Below are positions 44,751 through 55,760 of a stretch of 64,000 nt of DNA, piece after piece (position 1 is the first letter of the stretch; the number at the start of each line of letters is the position of its first letter). Origin of the DNA: Limnephilus marmoratus (taxonomy: Eukaryota; Arthropoda; Insecta; Trichoptera; Limnephilidae); NCBI GenBank assembly GCA_917880885.1, contig OU862933.1, forward strand, positions 6,743,452-6,807,451. The letters run 5' to 3'. The notes under the pieces are model-generated. The model saw only the letters and a list, made by a program, of their open reading frames with translations. It searched no databases and was not told the DNA's origin. A program made the position numbers and the translations under genes.

Positions 44751-45248
44751 TAGACCAATACATCAATTCTAAGCATTTTTATTGCTTCCAACTTAAGTTG
44801 CTTTACCTATAATACAACCGGGGCCACGCCCTTTTTCAGACCGGATTGGACGGCCGGCGCGGAAGCGCGTGGCCTATTTTTATTACCGATCCGGTTTTCG
44901 AATCGGATGTGTGCGAGCTCCCAAAAGAAATGTATGGCGCGAAGGCCTTCCGGTTGTCTGATCAGACAATCGGATGGAAAAATTTGATGTATGCGCCCAG
45001 CCATAAAGACCGCGGTTTTTGTATGCAGATCCTTGTCTTCTGCTCTGCAGAGTTTGTCACTTTTACATACTTAGGTAATATTGTGTAATCATTATCTATA
45101 TATATATATATATATATATACAGGCCCGGACTGGCCAGGTCCGCAGGTCCGCGATCGCGGAGGGCCCCCGGCGCGAGGGGGCCCCGAAGGGGCCCCACAA
45201 AACGTACAAAATAAAAGTTTTTGTCTTGTTAGTAGTTATTTTGGTAAA

Positions 45249-45410
45249 CTTTGGGGATCGTTGGAAACGGTTAATACGCACTTTTTTTTGAAAATATCTT
45301 TTGATTCACCTTAATTACATCAAAAGACAACTATTTGCATTGGGGGAAGTGGAAAATATTTCATTCTAAATTTCGATTACGTAAAATTAAAATTAGCTTT
45401 CATTCTGTGA
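45249..45410 (+). repeat. Inverted repeat arm flanking the tandem array (left)
   Basis: It is the inverse of 46630-46793, over about 160 bp with few differences (GGATCGTTGGAAACGGTTAA near one end, GATTACGTAAAAT near the other). Confidence 0.82.
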
Positions 45411-45716
45411 AACGAGACCGTCCATTTTCAAACATTATTTTCAAATGTCATTTTTTTGTGATGTTGGTATTCTTGTTACTGTACGAAAAGATGCTAGAGC
45501 AAATCGTAGCAGACTTCATGGGAATTCGGCTCGTAAAACCAACGGCTAGAGACAAAATCGCGCGGGAGTTTTTTAATGTTATAAAACTGAAATTCCGCCT
45601 AATTAGTAGGTACTTACCTAATACACATGTATTGCGTGCGTTGATTAAAATTTATTAGTTTAAATTTTTTTTGACTTTAAAATTTTATTTTTATAAGTCA
45701 ACTATTTCTGCGATGT

Positions 45717-46432
45717 TGAGCGGCTACGTACGCTAATTTTATGTGATATGGTTTGTGATACAAAAGAAAGTGCCCCTTTATAACGCCCACTCGCGTCACG
45801 GCAAAAAAACATCCCAGTTTTCAAGTAGTTTAGCGGCTACGCTAGGTTTGTGTAACATGGTTTGTGATAGAAAAGAAAGTGCCCCCTTCGTAGCGCCTAC
45901 TCGCGTCACGGCAAAAAAACATCCCAGTTTTCAAGTAGTTTAGCGGCTACGCTAGGTTTGTGTAACATGGTTTGTGATAGAAAAGAAAGTGCCCCCTTCG
46001 TAGCGCCTACTCGCGTCACGGCAAAAAAACATCCCAGTTTTCAAGTAGTTTAGCAGCTACGCTAGGTTTGTGTAACATGGTTTGTGATAGAAAAGAAAGT
46101 GCCCCCTTCGTAGCGCCTACTCGCGTCACGGCAAAAAAACATCCCAGTTTTCAAGTAGTTTAGCGGCTACGCTAGGTTTGTGTAACATGGTTTGTGATAG
46201 AAAAGAAAGTGCCCCCTTCGTAGCGCCTACTCGCGTCACGGCAAAAAAACATCCCAGTTTTCAAGTAGTTTAGCGGCTACGCTAGGTTTGTGTAACCTGG
46301 TTTGTGATACAAAAGAAAGTGCCCCTTTATAACGCCTACTCGCGTCAAGGCAAGAAAAACATCCCAGTTTTCAAGTAGTTTAACGGCTACGCTAGGTTTG
46401 TGTAACACGGTTTTTGATACAAAAGTGAATGT
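45717..46432. repeat. 110 bp tandem repeat, about 6.5 copies
   Basis: The anchor TAGCGGCTAC recurs at 45831, 45941, 46051 (variant), 46161, 46271 and 46381 (variant). The central copies are almost identical; the first and last are divergent, as expected from unequal exchange. Confidence 0.95.
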
Positions 46433-46629
46433 ATTATTTATAAAAAATAATTAGGTACCGAAATTAAAAACATGTTTTTTTCCGTCATTTTAATCCCAAA
46501 ACTCCGATAATTTAGTACTTACCTTTCCAGATTTCGTGGTACCTTCAAAATCTTCTAGCCGTTCGTTATACATTCAAGTGTATCGGGAATACCAACATAC
46601 CAAAGTGATAATAACCACAATGGCGTACA

Positions 46630-46793
46630 ATCTCACAAGACGAAAGCTAATTTTTATTTTACGTAATCGAAATTTAAAATGAAATATTTTCCACTTCCCC
46701 CAATGCAAAAAGTTGTCTTTTAATGTAATTAAGGTGAATCAAAAGATATTTTTTAAAAAAAGTGCGTATTAACCGTTTCCAACGATCCCCAAA
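46630..46793 (-). repeat. Inverted repeat arm flanking the tandem array (right)
   Basis: It pairs with 45249-45410. The loop between the arms contains the whole 110 bp array, so the block could extrude as a large hairpin. Confidence 0.82.
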
Positions 46794-46941
46794 AATTAAT
46801 GTTATTTTGTGTTTTGTTTACATTTTCGAAAAAAAAATTACATTTTCCAAAAGTAGAACATGTCCAACAACTGTTTATATCTCGCCGTGTATACGAAAGC
46901 TTTAAACGATCCACTGTCATCCGCATCGTCTGCGCGGTGAC

Positions 46942-47133
46942 GTGTGTCGTGTGTCCACTGTCCAGCAGACAACTCGCCGTCAAAAATCGATTTTGGTCAT
47001 CCTTAGGCCAAGACCTTATGTGCAGTCTGTTTTTATTAATATTGAGAGGGATTTATTTTATAATTTGGACAAATATAAAATAATAGATGAAGTAGCTTTA
47101 ACAAGTGAGTTGTTTACAAAGAAACTGTTACTT
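46942..47133 (+). pseudogene. Possible hAT transposase C-terminal remnant
   Basis: The frame contains VQSVFINIERDLFYNLDKYKIIDEVALTSE, which resembles the end of the hAT dimerisation domain (an IE-x-L-x..LD..IIDxFA pattern). The upstream catalytic part is not visible. Support is one short motif in a plausible position within a hAT element. Confidence 0.4.
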
Positions 47134-47203
47134 TAGGGCTAGGGGAGCAAAATATCGAATCATTTCAGTTAAGTTAAGCCCCTTCTATTCTGGTATACAA
47201 CAT

Positions 47204-48859
47204 CAGGGCTGGGCAAAATACATGCTTTGCTGTAATTGAAATACAAATTACAAAATACTTTTTCGCATGTATTTAAAATACGAAATACAAAATACTTTCA
47301 AGTTGTGTATTTGAAATACAAAATACAAAATACAGTATTTTAACCATTTTTTTAATTTCAAATACAAAATACAAATTACAAAATACAAAATACATTTGGT
47401 TTTGGTAGAACCGTTGGTTGCAATAAATTGTCGTAAGTGCCCTTATCTAAGGGTACGTTTCCATGGAAGCAAAGCTGAGCAGAGTGGAACAGAGACGTGC
47501 AAAAATTGACCAATCATATTGCTCAGAAGACACATCTAGTCTCCGCTCCATTTGTAAAGTTTTGTGGTACAGGACTTAGGTGTTAGATAATAATAATTAT
47601 TATTATAATAACACTAGTTGGTTCCCGGTTTGCGTTGCAAAGCCTTATTCAAAGAAATAAATTGTTTATCCCTGCATGTCTTTTCCCCTGCGTCCCCGTT
47701 CCCCTCCCGCATCCCCTTCCCCTCCCCCCCCCCGCGTTCCCCTTGTATCTTCTTCCCCGCCTACCTTCGCCCCTCTCCCGCTTCCCCGTCCCGCCAACCC
47801 CTCTCCCGCTCCCCCGTCCCGCCAACCCCTCTCCCGCGTTCCATATATTCAGTCCCAGTACATTCAGTTTTCAAACAACTCGCGTGCCAGCTATTACAAT
47901 TTTTATTCAAATTTTCATTTTTCACATATTACAAACATTCATTTTTGTATATTATAAGAACAATCAATCAAATCTGGTACCTAACATGGGTACCTATTTA
48001 AAATATCTATAATTAAAAATTCACGGACAATTCTTTTGTTACAAAAAAAAATTGCTGCCTGCTAAATTCAATTTCATCACACGCGTGAACTGTTGCGAAG
48101 TTTAAGTTTTCTTAAATTATCCAATTTTCTGCGTAATTTTCTTAATTTTTCTTTCCGTAAGAACCTTCTTCAAAGTATTAGAAAACTTTAAAAAAAATTA
48201 ATGAAATAGGTAAAGTCGTTCAGAAGTTATGGCGTGACCAAGGGAAACAAGGATTAATTTTTATATCCATACATAGATGACATTTGTGTAGCGCAGTTTT
48301 ATGTTATTTCACTTCAAGTGCGCTCTACAGCAATTAACTTAAAAATAATCTAGTATTCAGTCAAATTATTTCTATAGTGCTCGATCTAATACTATGATAC
48401 AAAAATGCACAATACAAAGCAATGACAAGTTTAATATAATTTGATACAAATTTTACAATAACAGTGCTATTACAGCACATGACAAAAATAATAACTAGCA
48501 TGACATAAAAAAAATGTACAGTACATTATAAAGCAATGACAAGAAAACTACAAATAATCATTAGTAAGAGTGCTATAGCACAGAACAATTGTACAGGATT
48601 CTAGCGTTTTTAGTCTATGTATTATCTATGTCAGTTTATTTTTCATTATCATTTTTAAGATCGCTAAATGTATTTGAAAATGTATTTTGAAGCCATAAGT
48701 ATTTGAAATACAAATTACAAAATACCTCAGCAGCAGGTAATTGAAATACAAATTACAAAATACATTTTCAGGAAGTAATTGAAATACAAATACATAATAC
48801 GTATTTGTATTTCAAATACGTATTTCAATTACAAGTAATTCAAATACTGCCCATCCCTG
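47204..48859. mobile_element. hAT-type MITE with AAATACAAA repeats
   Basis: Ends CAGGGCTGGGCA and the inverse of TGCCCATCCCTG are flanked by the perfect 8 bp duplication TACAACAT (47196-47203 and 48860-48867). Both subterminal regions are packed with GAAATACAAA-like units in opposite orientation. The centre includes a C-rich repeat at 47620-48000 shared with 57990-58200. Non-coding. Confidence 0.9.
47570..48000 (+). repeat. C-rich dispersed repeat (copy 1)
   Basis: AAATTGTTTATCCCTGC, a run of C-rich imperfect units (CCCCTCCCGC type), then ATTCAGTCCC and TTCAGTTTTC are shared with 57990-58200. Overlapping proline-rich frames are artefacts of the C-rich tract. Confidence 0.75.
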
Positions 48860-49704
48860 TACAACATTGTAAACTGTAAAACACACAGGATTTTTTAAAA
48901 ATGTTAGTATAATTTTTCTAATCCCTAAAATCCGTTTGTCATTATTTTTACTACACAAATAACTTTGACATAATTCATTAATGCTTTGGTGTGAATAAAA
49001 TCCTGCCCTTTATTTTGAACTCCGTTATAATTATTGGCAGTTCTACAGCATGTGTTAAGTAGTGTTGTGGTATCCTAAAAATACTGTGAATTTCTTATTT
49101 CAATAAATAATAAAGTCAACAACAGTCGAAAATCATAATATTCGAATAAAAACCTATCTGAATTTCTTCTTCTTTATAGATGCCAATATAGCGTAGAAAC
49201 GCGTTTTCATTGTTTTCAAGCACCTAATTTTCAAAAATTATCTGGGGAGGCCCCCGGGCCCCCCGTTTTTGAAGCCCCCCCCCCCCCACGTTAGGGGGCC
49301 CCTTTACAGGTTTTAGCGGAGGGCCCCAAATGGTCTCAGTCCGGGCCTGTATATATATATAAATCTTGTGTCACGGTGTTTGTGGTCGCACTCCTCCGAA
49401 ACGGCTAGACCGATTTTTATGAATATTTTTATGTATATTTGGTAGGTATGAGAATTGAGAATAGGTTTTCATACCGCTAGGTGATTAGGGTGTTCCTACC
49501 CAGAAAAAAATTCTACATTTTTGACAATTTTTTTTTTTTGGCATGCATCAAAAAATATCTATAACCCCAAATTTTAACCCTCCTACCAGTGGCGTAGCGT
49601 GCCTTGGAGGGGCCCTGTATCAAAATTAGTTGGGGTGACCAAATTGTTCTTTCAAAAAACAAAATTCACCCGTCGCTACTGGTAGATAAATATGTAGTAC
49701 TTAC

Positions 49705-49846
49705 CATTGAAATCTAAATCACTCACAGAAGCTGATTGCTGAGAAAATGAAGAAATTTTGGGAATTTTTTTTATAACCTCCTCTCTTTTCTGTTTACTTT
49801 TTGTTTTCATAGCTCCACTAGGATAATCTCTTTTCCTTTCACTCAT
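49705..49846 (-). pseudogene. hAT transposase first exon
   Basis: From ATG at 49846 the minus strand reads MSERKRDYPSGAMKTKSKQKREEV, then KKIPKISSFSQQSASVSDLDFN, followed by a good donor GTAAGTA. This basic N-terminus is typical of the ZMYM1-like hAT transposases of insects. The remaining exons, including the catalytic domain, are absent: only about 115 bp separate the donor from the element's end. The exon must be the leftover of an internally deleted element. Confidence 0.65.
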
Positions 49847-50592
49847 TCTTTTCACAAATCAAACTAATTAACCAATAAATAATCAGAAGAACAAGATTGT
49901 GTTGTATTACAATGTAATAAATAGCGTTTGAACCGAGAATGAAATAAATCGCGTCGGCGTAAATATTACTCTCCGTGGTTTTTCATTGTACATCGGTTAT
50001 TGTGGGATGTGGGATTCCCCCGTTTAAAGAATGACTTAAACGGGGGAATCCCACAATCCCATGATGCAGGATGTTGCCAACTTTTGGGCGCACGCTTAAC
50101 CCGGGAAAAAAAGAGATGGCTTCTTTGGAGTTTTGTCCTTTCGGAAGTGAAAACCCTATAGGCAATAGGCACGTATGACAGTTTTTTTTATAAGTTTTTT
50201 AAGCACGAGATTAAGTGACATTGTGGATAACATTTTACTAATTTTTGCTTACACACGTTAGGGGCCGTTCAAGTATTACGTAACGCAATTGGGGGGGAGG
50301 GGGGGTCTGGTGAAACGTTACGGCGCGTTACGGGGGGGGGGGGGGGGGGGGTTCGAAGGACGCGTTACGTAACATGTTTTTTTTTATTTAAATAAAAAAA
50401 ACTAAGGAATTGAAATCTTCCAAGCTGGTAAGCCTTTTAGTTTATGTTGTACGGGGAATTCCTCGACTGTATTGTGCGTCATTTTTATTTTATTTTCATT
50501 GTCAGTATTCGTTAGTGTTTTAAACACGAAATACGCATAAACACAATTTGCTGTGTAGTCAGTGTTGTTAATGTGAGTTTTTAGGAATTATA

Positions 50593-50768
50593 ATGTTCTC
50601 CAAACCGGAAGATTTACATCATCAGCTATTGTTGGCCTATAAAGGCTCTCATGCTGACTTGCCAGCGCAGCGCAACCAAAAAATGCCAACCAAATTTGAA
50701 AGACAGCAAAAGAAAAATTTAAAAAAATTAAAAATTTATGCAACATATGTTTTAGTTATTACACACAG
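50593..50768 (+). CDS. Short hypothetical open frame, possible first exon
   Basis: The frame begins MFSKPEDLHHQLLLAYKGSH and is rich in Lys and Gln later. A potential donor (CACAG before GTTAGT) ends it near 50768. It starts about 330 bp inside the left end of the TIR element, where a transposase 5' exon would be expected. I do not recognise it. Confidence 0.3.
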
Positions 50769-52031
50769 GTTAGTTTACTGCTAAAATATAATAATATTAC
50801 CTAAAGCTAGGTTTCGTAGTACATGCATAGTCACACTCAGAACATGAAAAAGGTTTTCTTCACTTTGAATCGTTCTGTGGATTTTTTGATCTCCCTTTTG
50901 AGAACTTGAAAAATCACGCTGGGACAAAAAAATAGTTTTTCTGCTGAAGGTAAACATGTGATTTTTTGTGCCTCTTTGTAGAACATGAATAGTTGCAGTA
51001 GAAACATGTAAGTGGTTTTGTAGCGCTGTGAGTCAGCAAATGATTTCTAAGAAGTTCCTTTGTACAAATGTATAATTGCAGTCGGGACACGAAAAAGGTT
51101 TTGGTCCAGTGTGGGTAAACAGATTCCGATTTTTAGATACCGTTTTGTAGCGCCTGAATAGTCGCACTCGGGACAAGTAAAAGGTTTTTCATCACTGTGA
51201 ATCAGCAAGTGCCGTTTTAGTTTTTTTTTCGAGAAGAAGAATAGTTGCAGTCAGGGCATGAAATGGGTTTTTCACCACTGTAAGTAAACATGTGATTTTT
51301 CGATTTCTCTGAATAGTTACAGTCGGAACATGAAAAATGCTTTTCTCAACAATGAGTAGAGTCAGCAAGTGAATTCTTGGATATCCCTTTTAAGAACACA
51401 AATAGTTGCAGTCAGGACATGTAAAAGGTTTTCTCTTCTGTAAATCGCACGGTGGATTTATAAATTGTCCTTTTGAGAACTTGTATAACTGCATTCTGGA
51501 CAGGAAAGTGGTTTTTGTCCACTGTGCGTTAACATGTGATTTTTGGTGACTCTTTGTAGAACATGAATAGTGCAGTAGAAACATGTAAAAGGTTTTATAT
51601 CACTTCGAGTTAGCAAATGATTTCTAAAAAGTTCCTTTGCACTACATGAATAATTGCAGTCGGGACATGAAAAAGGTTTTGTCCAGTGTGGTTCAACACG
51701 TGAACTTTTGGATACCGTTGTGTAGCGCATGAATAGTCGCAATCGGGACAAGAAAAAGGTTTTTCGTCACTGTGAGTTAGCAAGTGCCGTTTTCGTTATT
51801 TTTTTTCGAGAAGTAGAATAGTTGCAGTCAGGACAGGAAATGGATTTTTCTCCACTGTGGGTAAACATGAATAATTTTTAGATTTCTCTTCGTAGTACAT
51901 GAATAGTTGCAGTCGGAACATGAAAACGGTTTTTCTACACTGTGAGTCAGCAAGTGACTTCTTAGATATCTCTTTAGAGGACACGAATAGTTGCAGTCAG
52001 GACATGAAAATGGTTTTTATCTTCTGTGAAT

Positions 52032-53104
52032 TAGCGATGTGTCAGTTCAGCTGGAATGGGCTCATGTGATCCGCTCCTTTGCGGGAAGCGGTTCCTACTC
52101 CCACTCCTTTTTCAAATCGACTACTCCAAGAGAACCCTGTCCCGGAACTCGGACTCATTCCCAAACCCGAAAAACTCGGATGCCTCCACCGGCCGGCGGG
52201 TGTCCCCGTGTTCGCCGCGAGGCGAGGTACTCCGGTACTAGTGAGTCTAGTGACTGAGTAGTAGTAACCGTCCGGTGTCCCCGAAGCGCTACACTCTCCA
52301 CTCCACTCACGAGTCGCGAGTCTCGGCGAGTGTCGGGTTCTTGGAACTGCGTGAATCGTGAAACACTCGAGCTACTCAACGCCGCAGCGCGAAGCCGCGG
52401 CGCAGATTCGAATTACAAGTCCCGAGATCGCCGAGTACGCTCAATACAAACCCATGCATCTTGGTCTGAGCGACGTGAGTCGTGAACCGCGACAAACACC
52501 CGCCACTCTTGTCACTCCCTCCCACTCCCGCGACTCACGAACCACGATACATTCCTCATTCAGTCTTCAGTCATTCCTGCCCCGGCCGGCAATCAACACG
52601 CACGTGCCTGACCGCTTGGCGTAACAGTATACTGCTGCCTAACGTCATCGCGGAATTGTTTAGAATATTCGACTAGACACGGAGTCATTTTCAATTAGAG
52701 CGTATATTGGTATTGTTACTCAACGGGTGAAGTGCATTATAAAATAATAGTTTATAATAAAGCATTACAGCTAATTTACTTATTTAAATTCTCAATAAAA
52801 GCCCGTGCAATGTAGGTCCATTGAATGTACCTACATTGCACGGGTGACGGGTCCGAGCCCTCGTGTGGGTCTTGTCCTGCTCCAGGGTTCTGAGTTGTCG
52901 TGCGGGTTCTACGAGTAGGTCCTGGCTCCAAGTTCTTTGAACCCGTGCGTCCCGGTTCGGTGCACCGCAACAACATTCAGTGCTCAGTCCGCAGTGTCCG
53001 CACCTAAGAACTCGGACCCGGGACCTGCTCCTAGAACCCGTGGACTTTTAAGAGGAGGCAAGTCTCGGAGGCTTCCGGTAAAATGCAGAACTTACCCACC
53101 TCTA
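52032..53104. mobile_element. 1.07 kb hAT-type element inside the zinc-finger array
   Basis: The perfect 8 bp duplication CTGTGAAT (52024-52031 and 53105-53112) flanks ends TAGCGATGTGTCAGTTC and the inverse of TAGAGGTGGGTAAGTTC. It is more GC-rich than its surroundings and non-coding. It is the innermost of four nested insertions. Confidence 0.85.
52802..52843. repeat. Perfect 16 bp hairpin
   Basis: CCCGTGCAATGTAGGT and its exact inverse are separated by 10-11 bp. It may be a recombination or processing structure of the hAT element; no function is known. Confidence 0.9.
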
Positions 53105-53936
53105 CTGTGAATCATACTGTTGATTTTTAAATCTTCCCTTTGAGAACTTGTATAACTGCATTCGGGACGTGGAAAAGGTAAACTCCACTATGAGTCAGCT
53201 TGTGAATCATAGTGGAGTAAAGTGTTGCTCCACAGGGAAAACTTAGGGAAATTACTTTCCTCAGGGCCTCCTCACTAAAGCTAATGTAAAAGAAAGTATG
53301 TGTTGTAAAACCATGTAGGTTAATTCTAGGTAAGACAGTGTTTAATTGTGGAGATCTGGAAGGAATACAAGGCCGATAAAAATAATAATATTCTCAATTT
53401 TTTTCATAAATGACAATATGAATAAATAAAATGTACCTATATGTATAATGTATCGCGAGTTAGAAATCTCTTGTTTTATTTATTACCGCAAACGCGATAA
53501 AATCAAGACAAAGGGTATTTAAGCGACATTTCAGTACGTTGCGCAACTTAATTGTGACTTTCAGGTAAAAATTGTTACTCGGGCGTTACGTAACGCTTAG
53601 GGGGGGGGGGATTGAACAAGAAAACGTTACGGCGCGTTACATGAGGGGGAGGGGGGGTCTAAAATCTTCAAAAATTGCGTTACGTAATACTTGAACGCTC
53701 CCTTAGGGGCCTCTGTAGCCTGGGGGCCCCATATCATGGATACGGCGGTAGGTACGCCCCTGCCTCCTACCCCCACCCTCCCATTTTTTAATTGTGATTT
53801 TAGTATTTTTGTATGAACAAATTTAACTGTTTTTCGTATTTCAAACAGAACGAAATTATTTATGTTGTTGAATGACAGATGGTGCTTTAGATAAGACATA
53901 TAAGACTATAGATAAGACATTAACGAGAAGCGTTGC

Positions 53937-54859
53937 GTCATTTTGATATTTTATTTGCCATCACATTCTCGCGTGGGCAAACCATCGAGCTTATTTGTGT
54001 TGGCTAAAGACGGACTGACTCAAACATCTGCTACAGAAGCAATCAAATAGTTGGCTATGCAGATGACCTTAACATTGTCGGAAGATCCCTACAGGCTGTA
54101 AGAGAAGTGTTTGACCCTTTGGAGACTACGGCAAGAGAGGTGGGTTTGCAAATCAATGAAAATAAAACAAAAATCATGATGCAAACCAGAACCCCTCACC
54201 GCAGAATAAAAGATAAAGTGAAATTTAAAGACAGTTATAATTTCGAAGTGGTGGAAGAGTTTACCTACCTGGGCTCCATCATAACGCAGGGCAATGAAGA
54301 CCCAGTAGAAGTAAGAAAGCGCATTACAGCCGCTAACAAAACTTACTTCGCGTTGCTGCCAGTGTTCAAATCCCGAAACGTCCATAGGAAAACCAAAATA
54401 ACCTTATATAAAACAATTATCAGAACGGTCTTGGCCTATGGATGTGAGGCGGGAACACTGACAGCAAAGTCAGCGGAACAGCTGGACATCTTCGAAAGAA
54501 AGGTACTTCGAAGAATCTTAGGAGCGGTGCGAGAGGGAGAGGCATGGAGAATCCGCCACAATAATGAGCTCTATGATATTTACCAAGCTCCCAGACTCTC
54601 CACCCATTTAAGACTCCAAAGATTAAGATGGGCCGGACATGTGCATCGAATGCCAAGCACACGAGTCCCGAAGAAGGTTCTGACAGGACACCTGGGAGGT
54701 AAACGAAAGGCGGGCAGACCTAGACTGAGATGGGAGGATGATGTCAGGAAGGATGCAAGAGCATTACTCCATGTTGCAGATTGGAAGACGACGGCCGAAG
54801 ACAGAGGGCGGTGGAGGCTTATTTTGAAGGAGGCCAAGGCTCGAAATGGGCTGTAGCGC
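53937..54859 (+). pseudogene. RTE/Proto2-like LINE reverse transcriptase, 3' part
   Basis: The frame from about 54045 reads YADDLNIVGRS (catalytic box), VGLQINENKTKIM, FTYLGSIITQ, LYKTIIRTVLAYGCE, FERKVLRRI, RLRWAGHVHRMP and GRPRLRWEDDV, ending with a stop at 54856. This is the second half of an RTE-like polyprotein; the endonuclease and the first RT blocks are missing. The open frame is intact for 249 codons. It is inserted in the Helitron between about 53888 and 54885. Confidence 0.85.
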
Positions 54860-55399
54860 CATTGAAGAAGAAAGACGGACTGATAAAAAATATTGTACAC
54901 TCAATTGCTCTTCGAAATTCATATTGATTTTCTTTATTTCATTTTCCTATTTTAGTTTGGGTTTTTTTTGTTTTTATCGGCGGTTATCGTCTACAACGCT
55001 CCATTCCTCTTTATGTCATAAATCCCATCTCCAAACACACTTATAATACATTCGTTATTTTTTATTTAACAACCAAAATATTCACTAGAAATAATTTATA
55101 TGGCAGAACGTTTGTTGGGTCAGCTAGTCTTATCATAGTAATTCATGACTTACCACAGGATTGGTGCCACTATTAGCGTGTGTGTGTTTTTTTATCATCC
55201 TCAATCATCACTCCACAAAAAAGCCGCCGATGCAGGCAGGCACAGGTATACGTATACCAAGTACCTTTTTGACCTTTTGAAATATTGGCATTCCGGGCCA
55301 AAAAGGCCTGCAATATGGAGAGGTTAAACTTTATGGAGGATTTGTTTAGGTTTTTCATGTGTGGTATGTACATTTTCGTCGTACCAGGCGAGGCAGTTT

Positions 55400-55760
55400 A
55401 TGGACGAGTTTTCATGGGTGGGAATTCCCGCATCTTTATGAAGTTGGGCTACCCTCATCCATCTGCTTTCAACCAGGGCATGCGTATGACTTTATTCTGG
55501 AATGTTTGGAGTTTTTTCAAAAGAGACTCTGAAGCCTGGACCCAGATGGGGCTTGCATATTTTAGTTTTGGCCTTATAGTTGATTTGTAAATTATGAGTT
55601 TATTTTTAGTTGAGAGTTTGTTTAATTTTTTTTTAATTAACACGGGGTAAAGGGCTGCAAGGAATTTCGTCTATGAGCTTTTTCCAAGTTAATCTACTGT
55701 CTAGGGTTACACCGAGATATACTTTTTTTCCACGGGACGTATTTGTCAACAGTGATTCAC
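55400..55760 (-). pseudogene. Jockey-type RT fragment
   Basis: The minus strand reads KVYLGVTLDSRLTWKKLIDEI, then after a frameshift LSTKNKLIIYKSTIRPKLKYASPIWVQA and LQTFQNKVIR. These are standard motifs after the catalytic box. Both ends are truncated. Confidence 0.75.

Larger units (their letters stand above)
39027..45002. mobile_element. 6 kb TIR element (Harbinger-like ends) containing other insertions
   Basis: The ends GGCTGGGCGCATACATCA and its inverse match for about 20 bp. Further inside they match again over TGTCTGATCAGA and ACATCCGATTCGAAAACCGG. The flanks are TTA and ATA. Most of the length is later insertion (40470-44750). The remaining 39150-40469 has no recognisable gene. Confidence 0.75.
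45121..49349. mobile_element. hAT element, 4.2 kb, with 8 bp TSD
   Basis: The ends are CAGGCCCGGACTG and its inverse, flanked by TATATATA on both sides. That target is itself repetitive, so the duplication alone is weak; the terminal match is the better evidence. Inside are a 110 bp tandem array flanked by inverted copies, a trace of a hAT C-terminus, and a second hAT-type element. Confidence 0.82.
50830..53190 (-). pseudogene. C2H2 zinc-finger array pseudogene
   Basis: On the minus strand about a dozen units spaced near 84 bp repeat the pattern KPFSCPDCNYSC...H...TH(S)G, clearest at 51751-51458 (PFSCPDCNYSCSAKELFRNH, then GQKPLSCPECSYTSSQ). This is a Kruppel-type array with normal linkers. 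Frameshifts and lost cysteines or histidines occur in most fingers. A hAT MITE at 52032-53104 separates the last unit (53190-53105) from the rest. The array is wholly inside the TTAG element, so it was captured or belongs to it. Confidence 0.8.
50262..53702. mobile_element. 3.4 kb TIR element with TTAG target duplication, carrying zinc fingers
   Basis: The ends read GGGCCGTTCAAGTATTACG and its inverse over about 28 bp. TTAG flanks it at 50258-50261 and 53703-53706. Long G runs and GTTACGGCGCGTTAC blocks follow each end. It carries a zinc-finger pseudogene on the minus strand and a short open frame on the plus strand. The superfamily is not certain. Confidence 0.85.
49587..53762. mobile_element. 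hAT element with 8 bp TSD CCTCCTAC
   Basis: Ends CAGTGGCGTAGCG and the inverse of CAGGGGCGTACC are flanked by CCTCCTAC (49579-49586 and 53763-53770). The matching Helitron copy has the site uninterrupted. It keeps the first exon of a transposase; most of its interior is replaced by a later TIR element. Confidence 0.92.
45095..55127 (+). mobile_element. Helitron, short family, inflated to 10 kb by nested insertions
   Basis: The 5' end is TCTATATATA at 45095 preceded by A. After the first hAT it continues TCTTGTGTCACGGTG, CACTCCTCCGAAACGGC and so on. Further pieces lie at 53763-53888 and 54885-55127. It ends GGGTCAGCTAG at 55127 followed by T. The uninterrupted copy at 61192-61849 aligns with all pieces in order. 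It has no Rep/helicase gene. Confidence 0.88.

Noticed and set aside
45717..46432. CRISPR-like array
   Set aside because: The repeats are contiguous 110 bp units without unique spacers, in a eukaryotic genome. It is a minisatellite.
47618..48012. Proline-rich open frames in three frames
   Set aside because: All three arise from a C-rich tract shared with another repeat copy, where the frames are not kept.
54089..54900. Minus-strand frames over the RTE fragment
   Set aside because: Shadows of the plus-strand reverse transcriptase, which has the recognisable motifs.
55145..55590. Plus-strand frames near the Helitron 3' end
   Set aside because: The second is antisense to a LINE fragment; the first has no domain and no support.
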